From NCBI GenBank assembly GCA_030345135.1, contig CP128386.1, positions 4,346,667 through 4,410,666 of the forward strand: a stretch of DNA of 64,000 bases, read 5' to 3'. Positions within the stretch are counted from its first letter, which is position 1. Each line of letters opens with the position of its first letter. The notes under the pieces are model-generated. The model had not been told where the DNA came from. It did not search any database and was given only the letters and a program-made list of their open reading frames with translations. Positions 42,942 through 52,350 of this stretch are shown one piece after another. A program made the position numbers and the translations under genes. This DNA is from Chitinophagaceae bacterium DXS. Lineage in GTDB: Bacteria; Bacteroidota; Bacteroidia; Chitinophagales; Chitinophagaceae.

Positions 42942-43011
42942 TACCCGACCTGGATTCGAACCAAGACAAGCAGAACCAGAATCTGCCGTACTACCGTTAT
43001 ACTATCGGGCA
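42942..43011 (-). tRNA. tRNA-Gln (anticodon CUG)
   Basis: On the minus strand a 70-base cloverleaf folds fully: acceptor TGCCCGA/TCGGGTA, D arm GTAT-AACGGTA-GTAC, anticodon arm GCAGA-TTCTGGT-TCTGC with CTG at positions 34-36, variable loop TTGT, T arm CTTGG-TTCGAAT-CCAGG. CCA is not encoded. It is followed by its own terminator. Confidence 0.95.
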
Positions 43012-43143
43012 ATCGTATATTTCAACGCTGCAAATGTGACGAATTTTTTGCAAAAAACCTGAACAAATTCACTCAAAAACAAGGAAAAATCTTGTCGCAT
43101 AAACATGTGGCTCCGTTTGTTTTTTAACAAGGGGCAGGCATAA

Positions 43144-45402
43144 TTAATAATGCTCTTTGCCACCTAACTGGTTCACAACATTCGCATTGTCCTTAATATT
43201 TACATGTAACTGAATTATATTATGTTTTTTAAAGTAGGTTACCATCGTGTTGTAAAAAAACATTATCTCATCATGTCCCCCGGATAACCCTATGCATCCC
43301 TCAGTCGGCATTCTGACAATATTTTTTCCATAACGCAGTCGTTGTACGGGATGAATTCTGAACTCTCTCCTATTCAATATGCCGATAGAAGACCCTGGTT
43401 TGAGGATCATCTTAAACCCAAATCCCTGTTCATCCAAAAACTGATCAACTCTCATCGGCCGCGTAACAATGTAAGTACCGTTTGGCAACAATCCATTGTT
43501 CATTGCACCACTCAATGCTTCGTACGATGCAACCAAAGCGGTATTGCCATCATTGTTGTTTGAATAAATATTCAGCCTGCCTTCACCCTGCTGCCTGATC
43601 TTTCCTTCATTCAACACATCCTTTGCGTAACCCGTGAATTCAAGAATAAGATTTTTACATCGTGCAATAATATCATCCATGGGTTGGATTTCATCACTGT
43701 TTTCAAACATGTCGCTAAGCTCAGTGCTGATATTCAGGCCTGCCATCGCTGCTATCTTGTTTAGTCCTATCCGGCTATTCAAAAACTTGTGATCAGGTTT
43801 ATTGTTGTAATAATCTTCATCAACTACCATTTCAATAGACAGCGACGTGTTATTGACAATGGAGATTTTTTCTCCATGAAGATTATTGTAGATAACAGTA
43901 TCGCCGTTTGAATTGCTGTAATAAAATTGATTGTTGGTAATGACCATTGCCGGACTTTTGTACCCGCTGTGAACAACTGAAGTAGTTGGCTCTGTGGCTT
44001 GTTTGACTACTGCGTTGCTGAAAACAGTTGGTGAAGAGACTTGCTGATGATCACTTTCAACAATATGATCTATGTTATTCGCATTTTTCTTAAGAACTGA
44101 TTCAAAAGGATGCAGGCTTTCTTCCATAGCAGGCCTACGCGTATGTGTTATTTGTAAATTATCGAAATAAACATCTGCATTAATTGTTTCGTTACTTACA
44201 AAGATCAATGCATAACCGTTTTTACTGAATGCTCTTTTAACAATGGACAATGTCTGCACCTGGGTTGTTTGATTTACCTGCTGTGATGTACTATTAAGAT
44301 CGTCACTTGTAGAAACAGCATTAAGCGAGTCATCAAACAACAACACATTCAGAAAAGCAGAAGGCGTGTTGGTTGTAGCTGAATGTTTTCTTTGTTTTAG
44401 ATAATCTGAAACAGACAAATGCACACAGGAATCGTTTCCTTTAAATATCGAAACGTCCTTTATGTTATCAGCAAGAATGTTCACGATATCTATTCCTGCT
44501 GAATGATCAAAACAACTATCTGTTGATGAAGGATTGTACCATGCATTAACAGACGCACTTATTTCATCGCCGCTATTTACTTTAATAAACATGTATGTGC
44601 CAATCTTTGCATTGTTTCCATTTAGCCTTTGGACGAATTCATTTTCTGAAATGTCTGTTTGAGGATAATCCGGAATGTTTTTCTTTTCAACTCTCGCAGA
44701 ATCTGCACGCTTATAATATAACCTTTCTGTTGAAAGATTATTTGTTTCAAGAGATGCTTTGGTATAAACATCGGTTTGTGTAACATCGCTAAAAACCATT
44801 CGCATATTGCCAGGCGGATCTTGTTGAAAGTTTGCCCAAAATAAAGACGCATTATTATCATCATTGTTACTACGTAATCCGCTGTTGAAGTAATTATTTT
44901 TTACATCACTATATGTAAACAAACCCGTATAGTTAGTAGTAGTGGTACGTGCTGCGGTTATCACAATATCCTTTGACAAAGCATGTAGCCACTGATCTTT
45001 GAAAAAATACTTCGTGTTTACAAATTCATATTTTTCCGTGTAAGAATTATCCTTGATCAAAGGAGAATTTTTAACTTCTGTATTGTTTAAATGAAAAGTA
45101 TACGAACTATTATTTTTTGCAGATAAATACGGGAGATAAAAAAATCCGGTAAATCCTTTTGAAGATGTATTGATAGTGCCAATTATATTATAACCGGAAA
45201 CAAAACCCAATGAGGAGTCAGGATAAATAAATGTTTTATGTGCAATTTGTGTCTGACGGAGGTTTTTTAAGCATAAAGCCTCCGTTGCAAATGCTGTGTC
45301 AAAAGAATATTGGGCCTTTACACTACAAAAGGTCAACATAAAGAGTGCAATTACCACCGGAAGTATCGCCGGTCGTCTAAATACAATCTTTCTCATGAAC
45401 AC
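43144..45402 (-). CDS. Exported RHS-like protein with C-terminal L,D-transpeptidase-like domain
   Basis: The 752-residue protein has a signal peptide (AILPVVIALFMLTFCSVKAQ). Around residues 310-420 it carries a stretch typical of Bacteroidota RHS/polymorphic-toxin proteins: SAFLNVLLFDDSLNAVS..., KNGYALIFVSNE and VYFDNLQITHTRRPAMEESLHPF, but the YD-repeat core is absent. The C-terminal ~130 residues read LLPNGTYIV, then REFRIHP (His684) and TEGCIGLSGG (Cys703), the His...GC signature and spacing of L,D-transpeptidase/Tlde1-like enzymes. It could be a cell-wall enzyme or an antibacterial effector; no immunity gene is evident nearby. Confidence 0.7.
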   Translation of the reverse strand: MFMRKIVFRRPAILPVVIALFMLTFCSVKAQYSFDTAFATEALCLKNLRQTQIAHKTFIYPDSSLGFVSGYNIIGTINTSSKGFTGFFYLPYLSAKNNSSYTFHLNNTEVKNSPLIKDNSYTEKYEFVNTKYFFKDQWLHALSKDIVITAARTTTTNYTGLFTYSDVKNNYFNSGLRSNNDDNNASLFWANFQQDPPGNMRMVFSDVTQTDVYTKASLETNNLSTERLYYKRADSARVEKKNIPDYPQTDISENEFVQRLNGNNAKIGTYMFIKVNSGDEISASVNAWYNPSSTDSCFDHSAGIDIVNILADNIKDVSIFKGNDSCVHLSVSDYLKQRKHSATTNTPSAFLNVLLFDDSLNAVSTSDDLNSTSQQVNQTTQVQTLSIVKRAFSKNGYALIFVSNETINADVYFDNLQITHTRRPAMEESLHPFESVLKKNANNIDHIVESDHQQVSSPTVFSNAVVKQATEPTTSVVHSGYKSPAMVITNNQFYYSNSNGDTVIYNNLHGEKISIVNNTSLSIEMVVDEDYYNNKPDHKFLNSRIGLNKIAAMAGLNISTELSDMFENSDEIQPMDDIIARCKNLILEFTGYAKDVLNEGKIRQQGEGRLNIYSNNNDGNTALVASYEALSGAMNNGLLPNGTYIVTRPMRVDQFLDEQGFGFKMILKPGSSIGILNRREFRIHPVQRLRYGKNIVRMPTEGCIGLSGGHDEIMFFYNTMVTYFKKHNIIQLHVNIKDNANVVNQLGGKEHY

Positions 45403-45681
45403 AGCATTTTTTGATCACACGGTAATCAGCCTGTGCTACGTATAAGAAAATAATGGTGATTTTTTATCAGGTATATCCTGTTTGTATAACAACCGCCGCA
45501 GCCAATTGGTTTAAAAGAAAATAAAACGCTATAATCGGCTTAATGCGTGAACATTCATACCGTGCGTTTGTTAATAGAAAAAGTATCCCCGGCGTAAGTG
45601 CGGTGCGCTTGAAAAACATTTAAAAAATTCTCTATAAATTTTTACCTGTTAAACAATTAATACTGTTCAAAACCTCTAATC

Positions 45682-46380
45682 ATGAAAAAATCCCTGGCAG
45701 AGTTTATCGGTACTTTTGCACTTGTTCTTTTTGGCTGCGGTGCGGCAGTAATATCAGGAAAAACTCCTGAAGGGTCGGCCGCCGGTATTGGCCTACTGGG
45801 CATTGCATTTGCTTTCGGGCTTTCTGTATTTGTTATGGCATATGCAATTGGGGGAATTTCCGGTTGTCACATCAATCCGGCAATCACCATTTCAATGCTG
45901 GTAGCAGGAAAGATAAGTGCTGCTGATGCCGTTGGATATATTATTGCTCAATTCCTTGGAGCTACCGTTGCGGCCGGGGTGTTGTATGCCATTTTGCAGG
46001 GACATTTAGGATTTGAACTGAAAGAATGGGGTCTTGGATCCAACGGCTGGGGACCTGGTTACCTGGGAGAATATTCAATGACTGCTGCCTTCATAGCGGA
46101 AGCTGTATTAACTTTCCTTTTCCTGTTTGTAATATTTGGAACGACATCCAAATTCGGCAATTCCACCATGGCAGGTGCCGCAATTGGTTTTACCCTTGTA
46201 CTTATTCATTTATTTGCCATACCAATAACCGGAACCAGCGTAAACCCGGCGAGAAGCTTTGGACCCGCCATTTTAGCCGGTGGAATGGCACTTAAACAAT
46301 TATGGTTATTTATCGTTGCGCCGATCGTTGGAGGTGTGGTGGCTGCCATAGTGTGGCGCGGCTTATTCGAAGAGAAGTAA
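45682..46380 (+). CDS. aqpZ: Aquaporin Z-type water channel
   Basis: The 232-residue protein has six transmembrane helices and both NPA boxes (GCHINPAITISM and TSVNPARSFGPA). The selectivity filter fits a water channel: HI before the first NPA, and the Arg after the second NPA (NPAR). LAEFIGTFALVLFGCGAAV is the standard family start. It allows fast water flux across the inner membrane. It stands alone, convergent with the GyrI-like gene and sharing a bidirectional terminator. Confidence 0.95.
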   Translation: MKKSLAEFIGTFALVLFGCGAAVISGKTPEGSAAGIGLLGIAFAFGLSVFVMAYAIGGISGCHINPAITISMLVAGKISAADAVGYIIAQFLGATVAAGVLYAILQGHLGFELKEWGLGSNGWGPGYLGEYSMTAAFIAEAVLTFLFLFVIFGTTSKFGNSTMAGAAIGFTLVLIHLFAIPITGTSVNPARSFGPAILAGGMALKQLWLFIVAPIVGGVVAAIVWRGLFEEK

Positions 46381-46400
46381 TGAAGAGGGATAATTAAAAA

Positions 46401-46436
46401 GCCATTTCCCGTAAATGGGAAGTGGCTTCTTTTTTT
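46401..46436. terminator. Bidirectional terminator between aqpZ and the GyrI-like gene
   Basis: GCCATTTCCC 46401-46410 pairs with GGGAAGTGGC 46417-46426 (one G-U), with T8 following on the plus strand and T5 on the minus strand. Confidence 0.9.
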
Positions 46437-46445
46437 GGTGATATC

Positions 46446-46904
46446 TTACTCAACGCCGATCAACACTTCGGTAATATTGTTCGCGGGATTTTCGGTATCA
46501 ATATTTAAATACATTTCACGACATTCCTTTGTTGGAAGCATAGACATCTGATTAGCATATACTGACCCAATTACTTTTTCATACGTTGTACCCAGCTCTT
46601 TCCATTCGCCATGATGAATTGACGAAACATAATTCAACGATGGCAGGGTTTTAATTTGAAATTTGCCGGTTCCGCTTGCTTTTCCATTTACCGGAAGGGC
46701 AATCTCCAGTGTGAATTCGGTATCCGGTTTTCCATCAGCGCCATAGTAAATCCAGTATTGCGGCCCGCCGATAAATAAGTTAAGACGCATAGCTTCTTTA
46801 TACAACTCCCCCGGCACCTTAATTACAAATTCATGCATGGTGCCTAATGTTGTTTTCGTTGTAAAGTAAAGGACCTGCATGGCAGGAAGGGTTCTTTTTT
46901 CCAT
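46446..46904 (-). CDS. GyrI-like effector-binding domain protein
   Basis: The 152-residue protein reads as a single GyrI-like/AraC-effector-binding domain without a DNA-binding part: RTLPAMQVLYFTTKTTL at the start, the WIYYGADGKPDTEFTLEIALPV sheet, and NYVSSIHHGEWKELGTTYEKVIG with the conserved HxGxxxxL element. Domains of this fold bind small lipophilic or cationic molecules. It follows the WYL regulator gene after a 75-base gap on the same strand, suggesting a sensor pair. Confidence 0.85.
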   Translation of the reverse strand: MEKRTLPAMQVLYFTTKTTLGTMHEFVIKVPGELYKEAMRLNLFIGGPQYWIYYGADGKPDTEFTLEIALPVNGKASGTGKFQIKTLPSLNYVSSIHHGEWKELGTTYEKVIGSVYANQMSMLPTKECREMYLNIDTENPANNITEVLIGVE

Positions 46905-46979
46905 AACTGAATAATTTTACTGCAAAGAACATTTACTAAACGACAGCATTATGTCAGCATCTTTTTAACACAAAAAAAA

Positions 46980-47930
46980 TTAAGAAGCGCTATAATGTTG
47001 ATGAAGCGTTTTGCATAAAGCCTGCACCGTATTTTTTATGCTTTGAGGAGATTCAATGATCACCTTATCAGTAAACATTAAGATCCATCTGCAAAATGTA
47101 TCGGGGAAGCCGTTTAAAAAAGTAATGCGGACATAGTCTCCCAACAATTCTTCCGATACAAAGCCATAATAATATTTATGCTGGTGAATAAACGGCATCA
47201 TTTCTTTTTTTATGCGGATCACTATTTCGCGGAGGGTTTCTTCGGTGCGCATCCTTTCAATATATTCTTTGATGGATGGATGTCTGTCGGTTTCAAAGCT
47301 GATGTCAGTTATTTCAAGTGATTGAATGCGGCTGATCTTAAAATCGCGATAATCATTCCGTAATGTACACCATGCAATACAATGCCATGCACCGGCGTAG
47401 TAACAGAGACCGATCGGTTCAACAATACGGTCTGATTTATCGGCATATAATTTTTGATAGTCTATGCGTATAGATTTTTTATCAATGATCGCACGCTGCA
47501 GGTCAGACAGGTATTTGTTTTCACCCTCATATCTTCCGGAAACCGGTCCCATTACAAGAACCGTCTCTTCCAGTTTTTCAATATTCTCTTTATCTGTTGC
47601 ACGTAACACTGCCTTTATCTTAAAGAGTGCACTTTCGAATTGTTTTTTTACAGTAGGGCTTGTAAATTTTTCAGCAAATTTCCCGGCCAGTAAAATAGAT
47701 TGGGCTTCTTCGCTGGTAAACATTACCGGCGGAAGGCGATAACCTTCCATAATACTATAACCAATGCCGGCTTCGCCAATAACGGGAACCCCTGCTTCAT
47801 CCAGCGCTTTTATGTCGCGGTAAACGCTGCGCAGGCTAATATCAAAACGGTCAGCAATCTGTTGCGCAGTTACACGTTTCTTTCCCTGTAGATGTATGAG
47901 TATGGCGTTGAGTCTGTCTATGCGATTCAC
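46980..47930 (-). CDS. YafY-type HTH/WYL transcriptional regulator
   Basis: The 316-residue protein has an N-terminal HTH_11 domain (RLNAILIHLQGKKRVTAQQIADRFDISLRSVYRDIKALDEAGVPV), a linker (IMEGYRLPPVMFTSEEAQSILLAGKFAEKF) and a WYL-type sensor domain (RIDYQKLYADKSDRIVEPIGLCYYAGAWHCIAWCTLRNDYRDFKISRI) with the C-terminal WCX extension. WYL domains bind nucleic-acid-like or small ligands. It probably regulates the GyrI-like gene downstream and itself. Confidence 0.93.
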   Translation of the reverse strand: MNRIDRLNAILIHLQGKKRVTAQQIADRFDISLRSVYRDIKALDEAGVPVIGEAGIGYSIMEGYRLPPVMFTSEEAQSILLAGKFAEKFTSPTVKKQFESALFKIKAVLRATDKENIEKLEETVLVMGPVSGRYEGENKYLSDLQRAIIDKKSIRIDYQKLYADKSDRIVEPIGLCYYAGAWHCIAWCTLRNDYRDFKISRIQSLEITDISFETDRHPSIKEYIERMRTEETLREIVIRIKKEMMPFIHQHKYYYGFVSEELLGDYVRITFLNGFPDTFCRWILMFTDKVIIESPQSIKNTVQALCKTLHQHYSAS

Positions 47931-47982
47931 GATAACAGCATTTGAAAGTTAATTGATAATCCCGGAACAAGGGATATGAATA

Positions 47983-49710
47983 CTAATCAAGCAGCAATGG
48001 ATCTTCATCTGTTAATGTAAGATTGACTGCATCTGTTCCCGCTATACCTTCTATCGATCCTCTTATATGAGCAGCGTTGAGCAATACTTTTTCCAATTGC
48101 TTTTCCCTGGCCTTCCAAAGTTTTTCCATAGCGTCGCGCTCCTTCTGAATGCTTAGCTTCATGTTCATAAAACCTTCGCGAATGGCTTTCCATTGCTCGC
48201 CAAATTCATTGCTTGTGAGGTAATCATACAGCATTACCATTTTATCACCTTTATTTTCCTGGCTTTTTCTAACATCTGCAATTTTGAGAAGCGCATTGCG
48301 CAACATCAGCGCAACACTTCTTACTTCTATGAACGTACAGATGTATACACCATCGCGCTCACCAAAACGTTCCATATCTTTCGGTAAAGCCTTGGTTACT
48401 ATAACGGCAACATCTGCACCGAGACTGCGCATGTCAGCCTTTAACTTCTCAATCCATTCATTGGAAAAATCTTTTGTGCGCTTGCTTTCATAAATAATTC
48501 TGCCGGCCTCATTGCCAAACTGGTTGCGTACGGTTTGAATACAATCTGCTCCACGAACGCCCTTGCCCACTTCAGAAATTTCATCGAAAGGAAATGCGGC
48601 CTGGAGAATTTCTTCCAACAATAACTCCTGTACTTCGCCCTGCAACTGCATGCTGCCCTGCTCTGCACGCCGCTTCATTTCATCGGCAAGTTTCTTTTGA
48701 TCCTCCAGTTGCTTTTCAAGTTCCCTCATGCGTAACTGAAACTCCTGTTCTTTAACATTCATGCGTTCCTGTTCTTCTTTCACCAACTGCTCTTTCAGTT
48801 GCCCACGCTCCTGCAACAGTTTCTTTTGCAGTTCTATTTCCAGTTCTTCTTCTTTGGCTTTTAAGGCCTGCTCTTTCTGCAAAAACTCCAGTTCTTTTTT
48901 TCTTGCTTCTTTTAATTTTTCCTCACTCTCAGTCGCCGATTGCTGAAGCATCAACAAACGGTTTTCATAATCCGAACTTACCGATTTACGAATGCTTTGC
49001 TCTATTTGTTCGTTGCTTTTCTTTAATTCTTCATCGAGTCTTTGTTTGAAAACTTCTTCCTGTTGTTGCTTAAGTGAATTAAACTCCTCCTGTTTGCGCA
49101 ATAATTCCAGCTCTTTATTTTTCCGGTCAGTCTTTAATTCTTCTTCAAGCTTTCGCTGATTTTCCAATTGGAGCTCCAGTGCTTTCTTGCTTTCCTCAAA
49201 TTCCTGCTCCCTGGCAAGCGCTCTTTCTTTTTCTTCTTTTGTCAATTGCTCTTTTAACAGGTTGCGTTCCTGCATCACTTTTTTCTGCAGCTCTAGTTCC
49301 AGCTCCTGTTCCCTTGCATTCAGCGTTTGCTCTTTTTGCAGAAACTCCAGTTCTTTTCTTCTCGCCTCTTTTAATTTTTCTTCGTTTTCATTTGCATTAC
49401 GTTGAAGCAATTGCAAACGGGTTTCGTAGTCTGACGAAATAGACTTGCGAATATTTTCTTCAATTTGTTCGTTGTTCTTTTTGAGTTCTTCTTCCAGTTT
49501 TTTTCTGAAAGATTCTTCCTGCTGCTGTTTTATATTATTGAATTCTTCTTCTTTGCGAAGCAACTCCTGCTCCTTGCTTTTTTTAAAATCAAGCATTTGC
49601 TGACGGAGTTGTTGCTTTTCTCTTTCTATATTTTCCTTCAGCTCGTCGTTCAGTGCATCTTCTAATGGAAACTCATGGCCACAAGATGTGCATTTGATAA
49701 TTGTAGGCAT
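47983..49710 (-). CDS. DUF2130 protein with duplicated coiled coil
   Basis: The 575-residue protein opens with a zinc-ribbon-like IKCTSCGHEF, has a long Glu/Lys/Gln coiled coil (~25-355), and a C-terminal DUF2130 domain (~360-575: VGKGVRGADCIQTVRNQFGNEAGRIIYESKRTKDFS ... WIEKLKADMRSLGADVAVIVTKALPKDM), a PD-(D/E)XK-like fold with D and ExK residues. Typical family members have ~420 residues; the surplus equals an internal duplication of 153 residues, 49-201 repeated as 202-354. It may be a nuclease of phage-defence type, but activity is unproven. Confidence 0.88.
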   Translation of the reverse strand: MPTIIKCTSCGHEFPLEDALNDELKENIEREKQQLRQQMLDFKKSKEQELLRKEEEFNNIKQQQEESFRKKLEEELKKNNEQIEENIRKSISSDYETRLQLLQRNANENEEKLKEARRKELEFLQKEQTLNAREQELELELQKKVMQERNLLKEQLTKEEKERALAREQEFEESKKALELQLENQRKLEEELKTDRKNKELELLRKQEEFNSLKQQQEEVFKQRLDEELKKSNEQIEQSIRKSVSSDYENRLLMLQQSATESEEKLKEARKKELEFLQKEQALKAKEEELEIELQKKLLQERGQLKEQLVKEEQERMNVKEQEFQLRMRELEKQLEDQKKLADEMKRRAEQGSMQLQGEVQELLLEEILQAAFPFDEISEVGKGVRGADCIQTVRNQFGNEAGRIIYESKRTKDFSNEWIEKLKADMRSLGADVAVIVTKALPKDMERFGERDGVYICTFIEVRSVALMLRNALLKIADVRKSQENKGDKMVMLYDYLTSNEFGEQWKAIREGFMNMKLSIQKERDAMEKLWKAREKQLEKVLLNAAHIRGSIEGIAGTDAVNLTLTDEDPLLLD

Positions 49711-49814
49711 ATTCCGTTTTTTGCAGAGCTCAATATTACAAAAAGGCTGCTAAGCTTGCTGCAAATTGTGGCAATTTGTGAGAGATGGTAAAAGGGAAGG
49801 GTTGATAAAGAAGC

Positions 49815-50066
49815 TTAAGGATTGAATTTATATGAGCTGTTGCCGCAGTCATAAATCATTGATACCTCGTTGTTATATTCATAATTGAGCGGAGTTTTAC
49901 TATCATAGCGTTGTTGAATCTCCGCAGTAACTTCACCAAATACGGGATTAACCAGGAAATGGGTGCTTGTTTGAGCATTTCGTTTAAAACAGTTTTTACT
50001 GTTTACTACAACAACCGCTAAAAGACCAACACAGAGGAAAGCAGCACAGAAAAATAAATTTTTCAT
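49815..50066 (-). CDS. Small exported protein (83 residues)
   Basis: ATG 50066 starts a signal-like hydrophobic segment (MKNLFFCAAFLCVGLLAVVVV) followed by a ~60 residue mature part with paired Cys (NCFKRN ... YDCGNSSYKF) and repeated aromatic residues. The frame is open further upstream but that part is basic and lacks a signal. No family recognised; it resembles the short NVEAL-type exported peptides of Bacteroidota in size and layout (hydrophobic leader, few Cys), which is only a comparison of form. Confidence 0.65.
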   Translation of the reverse strand: MKNLFFCAAFLCVGLLAVVVVNSKNCFKRNAQTSTHFLVNPVFGEVTAEIQQRYDSKTPLNYEYNNEVSMIYDCGNSSYKFNP

Positions 50067-50172
50067 CGTTTTGTTTTTAGATAAGGTTATTACAGGATCA
50101 TGTAATTGGGACACGAAGGTAATTCCCTTCATAAGCCTTTGTCCAGAGGTAAATGCACCTGTTTTTTTTCTT

Positions 50173-50198
50173 TTTCTCACAGAATAAACTGTGAGAAA
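50173..50198. promoter_or_regulatory. Operator-like palindrome between divergent genes
   Basis: TTTCTCACAG 50173-50182 and CTGTGAGAAA 50189-50198 form a perfect 10-bp inverted repeat with a 6-base spacer, between two divergent genes. A T tract lies before rather than after it on the plus strand, so it is not a normal terminator. The rest of the 305-base gap contains nothing recognised. Confidence 0.45.
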
Positions 50199-50371
50199 TC
50201 ACAAACAGCGTAGAGTGTGTGTTAGAACTAATATTAAATACGGGCTTTATTTTCGATGGAATTCTGTAGTACCGCCAGCCTTGTGCCTTAAAATAACTAA
50301 TTTACACACTGCATTTTTAACTGCTTACAGAAAAAACGAATACGATCTTTTTACCTTTCAAAACCGCGCTT

Positions 50372-52348
50372 TTGTACCGGACTATTTTTAAGAAAACCAG
50401 GCTAAACAAGCTAAAGGCGTTATTGCTGTTTAGCTATTGTTTGGTTTCAGTAAAGATGTTCGGTCAGGTCAATCCTTACCATCTTAACGGGAATGCTTAC
50501 CAGGAGAACTGCCATTGCTACACACTTACCAACGATAATCCCACTTTTTTAATGGGTTCAATCTGGAATATCAATAAAATTGATCTCAGTGTGCCGTTTG
50601 ATTATCATTTTAATGTATTTCTTGGTTGCCAGGATCAGGACGGCGCAGATGGAATAGCATTCGTGCTACAGCCACTGGGAACAAGTATTGGAACATATGG
50701 TGAGGGCATCGGCATACAGGGCGTTTCTCCTTCTGCAGCAATTGTAATAGACACATATCAGAATTACAACCGTGATGATCCCTCATATGATCATATATCC
50801 ATTAACCTCAATGGCGATATAAATCACAATAGCCCGAATAATATTGCAGGTCCGGTTACGGCTATTGATGGCAATGATAATATTGAAGACTGCAACTGGC
50901 ACGTTTTTAGAATCATTTGGGACCCGGCATCAAAACTTCTTTCGGCTTTTATAGATGGCAAGCCTCGTGTCTCTGTAACAATTGACCTTATTAACACTGT
51001 TTTTCAAAACGACCCAAAAGTGTTCTGGGGTTTTACCGGGGCAACGGGCGGATACACAAACCGCCAACGTTTTTGCACGTCACTCAATGCTACTTTCACT
51101 GTGCCGGAAGACCAGGTAACCTGCTTCCCCACTCCGGTTAATTTTCTGGATAGTTCCACTTCTTTCGGCAAGATCACTAAATGGATGTGGGATTTTGGCG
51201 ATGGAACAAAAAGTGATCTTGAACAACCGCCTCCACACGTATTTCCAGCACCCGGCGACTATATTGTGAAATTGAATATCCAGGGGAATGATGGGTGTGT
51301 GTCAGATACTTTCAGCAAGAAAATAGTGGCCGGATCCAAACCCACTGCAAAGTTTACAACGGAAGCGCCGCCTTTTTGCTCCGAAAGAAGCATTCTATTT
51401 CACGATGTTTCTGAAGTGATTTATGGCACAATCGACCATCGCATCTGGAACGTAAATGGAGATACTACAGAGGCCGGCGCTGACGGACTGCAAACAATGC
51501 TTCCATTGGGCAGTAATAACATTTCACTTTTAGTTACCACACAGGAAGGATGCGTTTCTGATTTATTTCAGCGGAACATTGAGGTATATCAAAAACCATC
51601 AATAGCAGTAAATGATGTGAGAGACATGTGCAAAAATGAAGATCAGCTTTTTGTGGGCAACGAAGTGAGCAACACTGTGCCAATAAAAAAATGGTACTGG
51701 AGTTTTGGCGATGGCAAGCTGGGATTTACTTCGCCACAACAGCACAGTTACCGCGATACAGGAAAATACTCGATAATGGTGTATGGTTTAAGCGAGGCCG
51801 GCTGCCCGTCGGACACTATTTGGAAACCGATAACCATTTACGGCACAAACGCTTTTGCCGGACGCGATACGATTGTAAGCGCAGGACAGCCATTACAATT
51901 GCAGGCAACGGGTGGGGATAGTTATTGGTGGAGCCCTTCTTCCGGACTGAATAATCCTACAATTCCAAATCCTGTGGCGACGCTCCAACAGGATGTTACA
52001 TATGTTCTGACAGCTAATTCTCCGGCCAATTGTCCAACCTCGGATACCATTCGTATTAAAGTGTACAAGGGGCCGGATCTATACGTGCCTACAGCATTTA
52101 CGCCCAATGCAGATGGAAAGAATGATGTTTTCAGGTTTGTCGCCGCGGGAATGCAGGCAGTGCATTATTTCAGGGTGTTTAACCGTTACGGTCAGCTCTT
52201 ATTTTCATCGGCCTCGTCTTCCGTTGGGTGGGATGGAAATTTTAAAGGCCAGCCGCAACCGGCAGGCACTTATGTATGGATGATCGAAGCTGTTGATTAT
52301 CTTGGTAATCTTGTTAAAAAACAGGGATATACAGTTTTGATAAGATAG
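50372..52348 (+). CDS. T9SS type B-sorted protein with legume-lectin-like and PKD domains
   Basis: The 658-residue protein has a hydrophobic leader (KALLLFSYCLVSVKMFGQ), an N-terminal L-type lectin-like beta sandwich (~20-235: FNVFLGCQDQDGADGIAFVLQP, DTYQNYNRDDPSYDHISIN, WDPASKLLSAFIDGK), PKD-like domains (WMWDFGDGTKSDLEQPPPHVF; WYWSFGDGKLGFTSPQQHSYRDTG) and a gliding-motility type B sorting domain (~575-658: TPNADGKNDVF ... FNRYGQLLFSS ... GWDGNFKGQPQPAGTYVWM). It is secreted through the T9SS and may bind carbohydrate. No ATG exists before the leader; TTG at 50372 is the best start. Confidence 0.88.
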   Translation: MYRTIFKKTRLNKLKALLLFSYCLVSVKMFGQVNPYHLNGNAYQENCHCYTLTNDNPTFLMGSIWNINKIDLSVPFDYHFNVFLGCQDQDGADGIAFVLQPLGTSIGTYGEGIGIQGVSPSAAIVIDTYQNYNRDDPSYDHISINLNGDINHNSPNNIAGPVTAIDGNDNIEDCNWHVFRIIWDPASKLLSAFIDGKPRVSVTIDLINTVFQNDPKVFWGFTGATGGYTNRQRFCTSLNATFTVPEDQVTCFPTPVNFLDSSTSFGKITKWMWDFGDGTKSDLEQPPPHVFPAPGDYIVKLNIQGNDGCVSDTFSKKIVAGSKPTAKFTTEAPPFCSERSILFHDVSEVIYGTIDHRIWNVNGDTTEAGADGLQTMLPLGSNNISLLVTTQEGCVSDLFQRNIEVYQKPSIAVNDVRDMCKNEDQLFVGNEVSNTVPIKKWYWSFGDGKLGFTSPQQHSYRDTGKYSIMVYGLSEAGCPSDTIWKPITIYGTNAFAGRDTIVSAGQPLQLQATGGDSYWWSPSSGLNNPTIPNPVATLQQDVTYVLTANSPANCPTSDTIRIKVYKGPDLYVPTAFTPNADGKNDVFRFVAAGMQAVHYFRVFNRYGQLLFSSASSSVGWDGNFKGQPQPAGTYVWMIEAVDYLGNLVKKQGYTVLIR

Positions 52349-52350
52349 GT

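Noticed and set aside
49179-49665. Several plus-strand frames rich in Ser/Phe/Leu over the DUF2130 gene
   Set aside because: They are antisense readings of the Glu/Lys coiled-coil codons.
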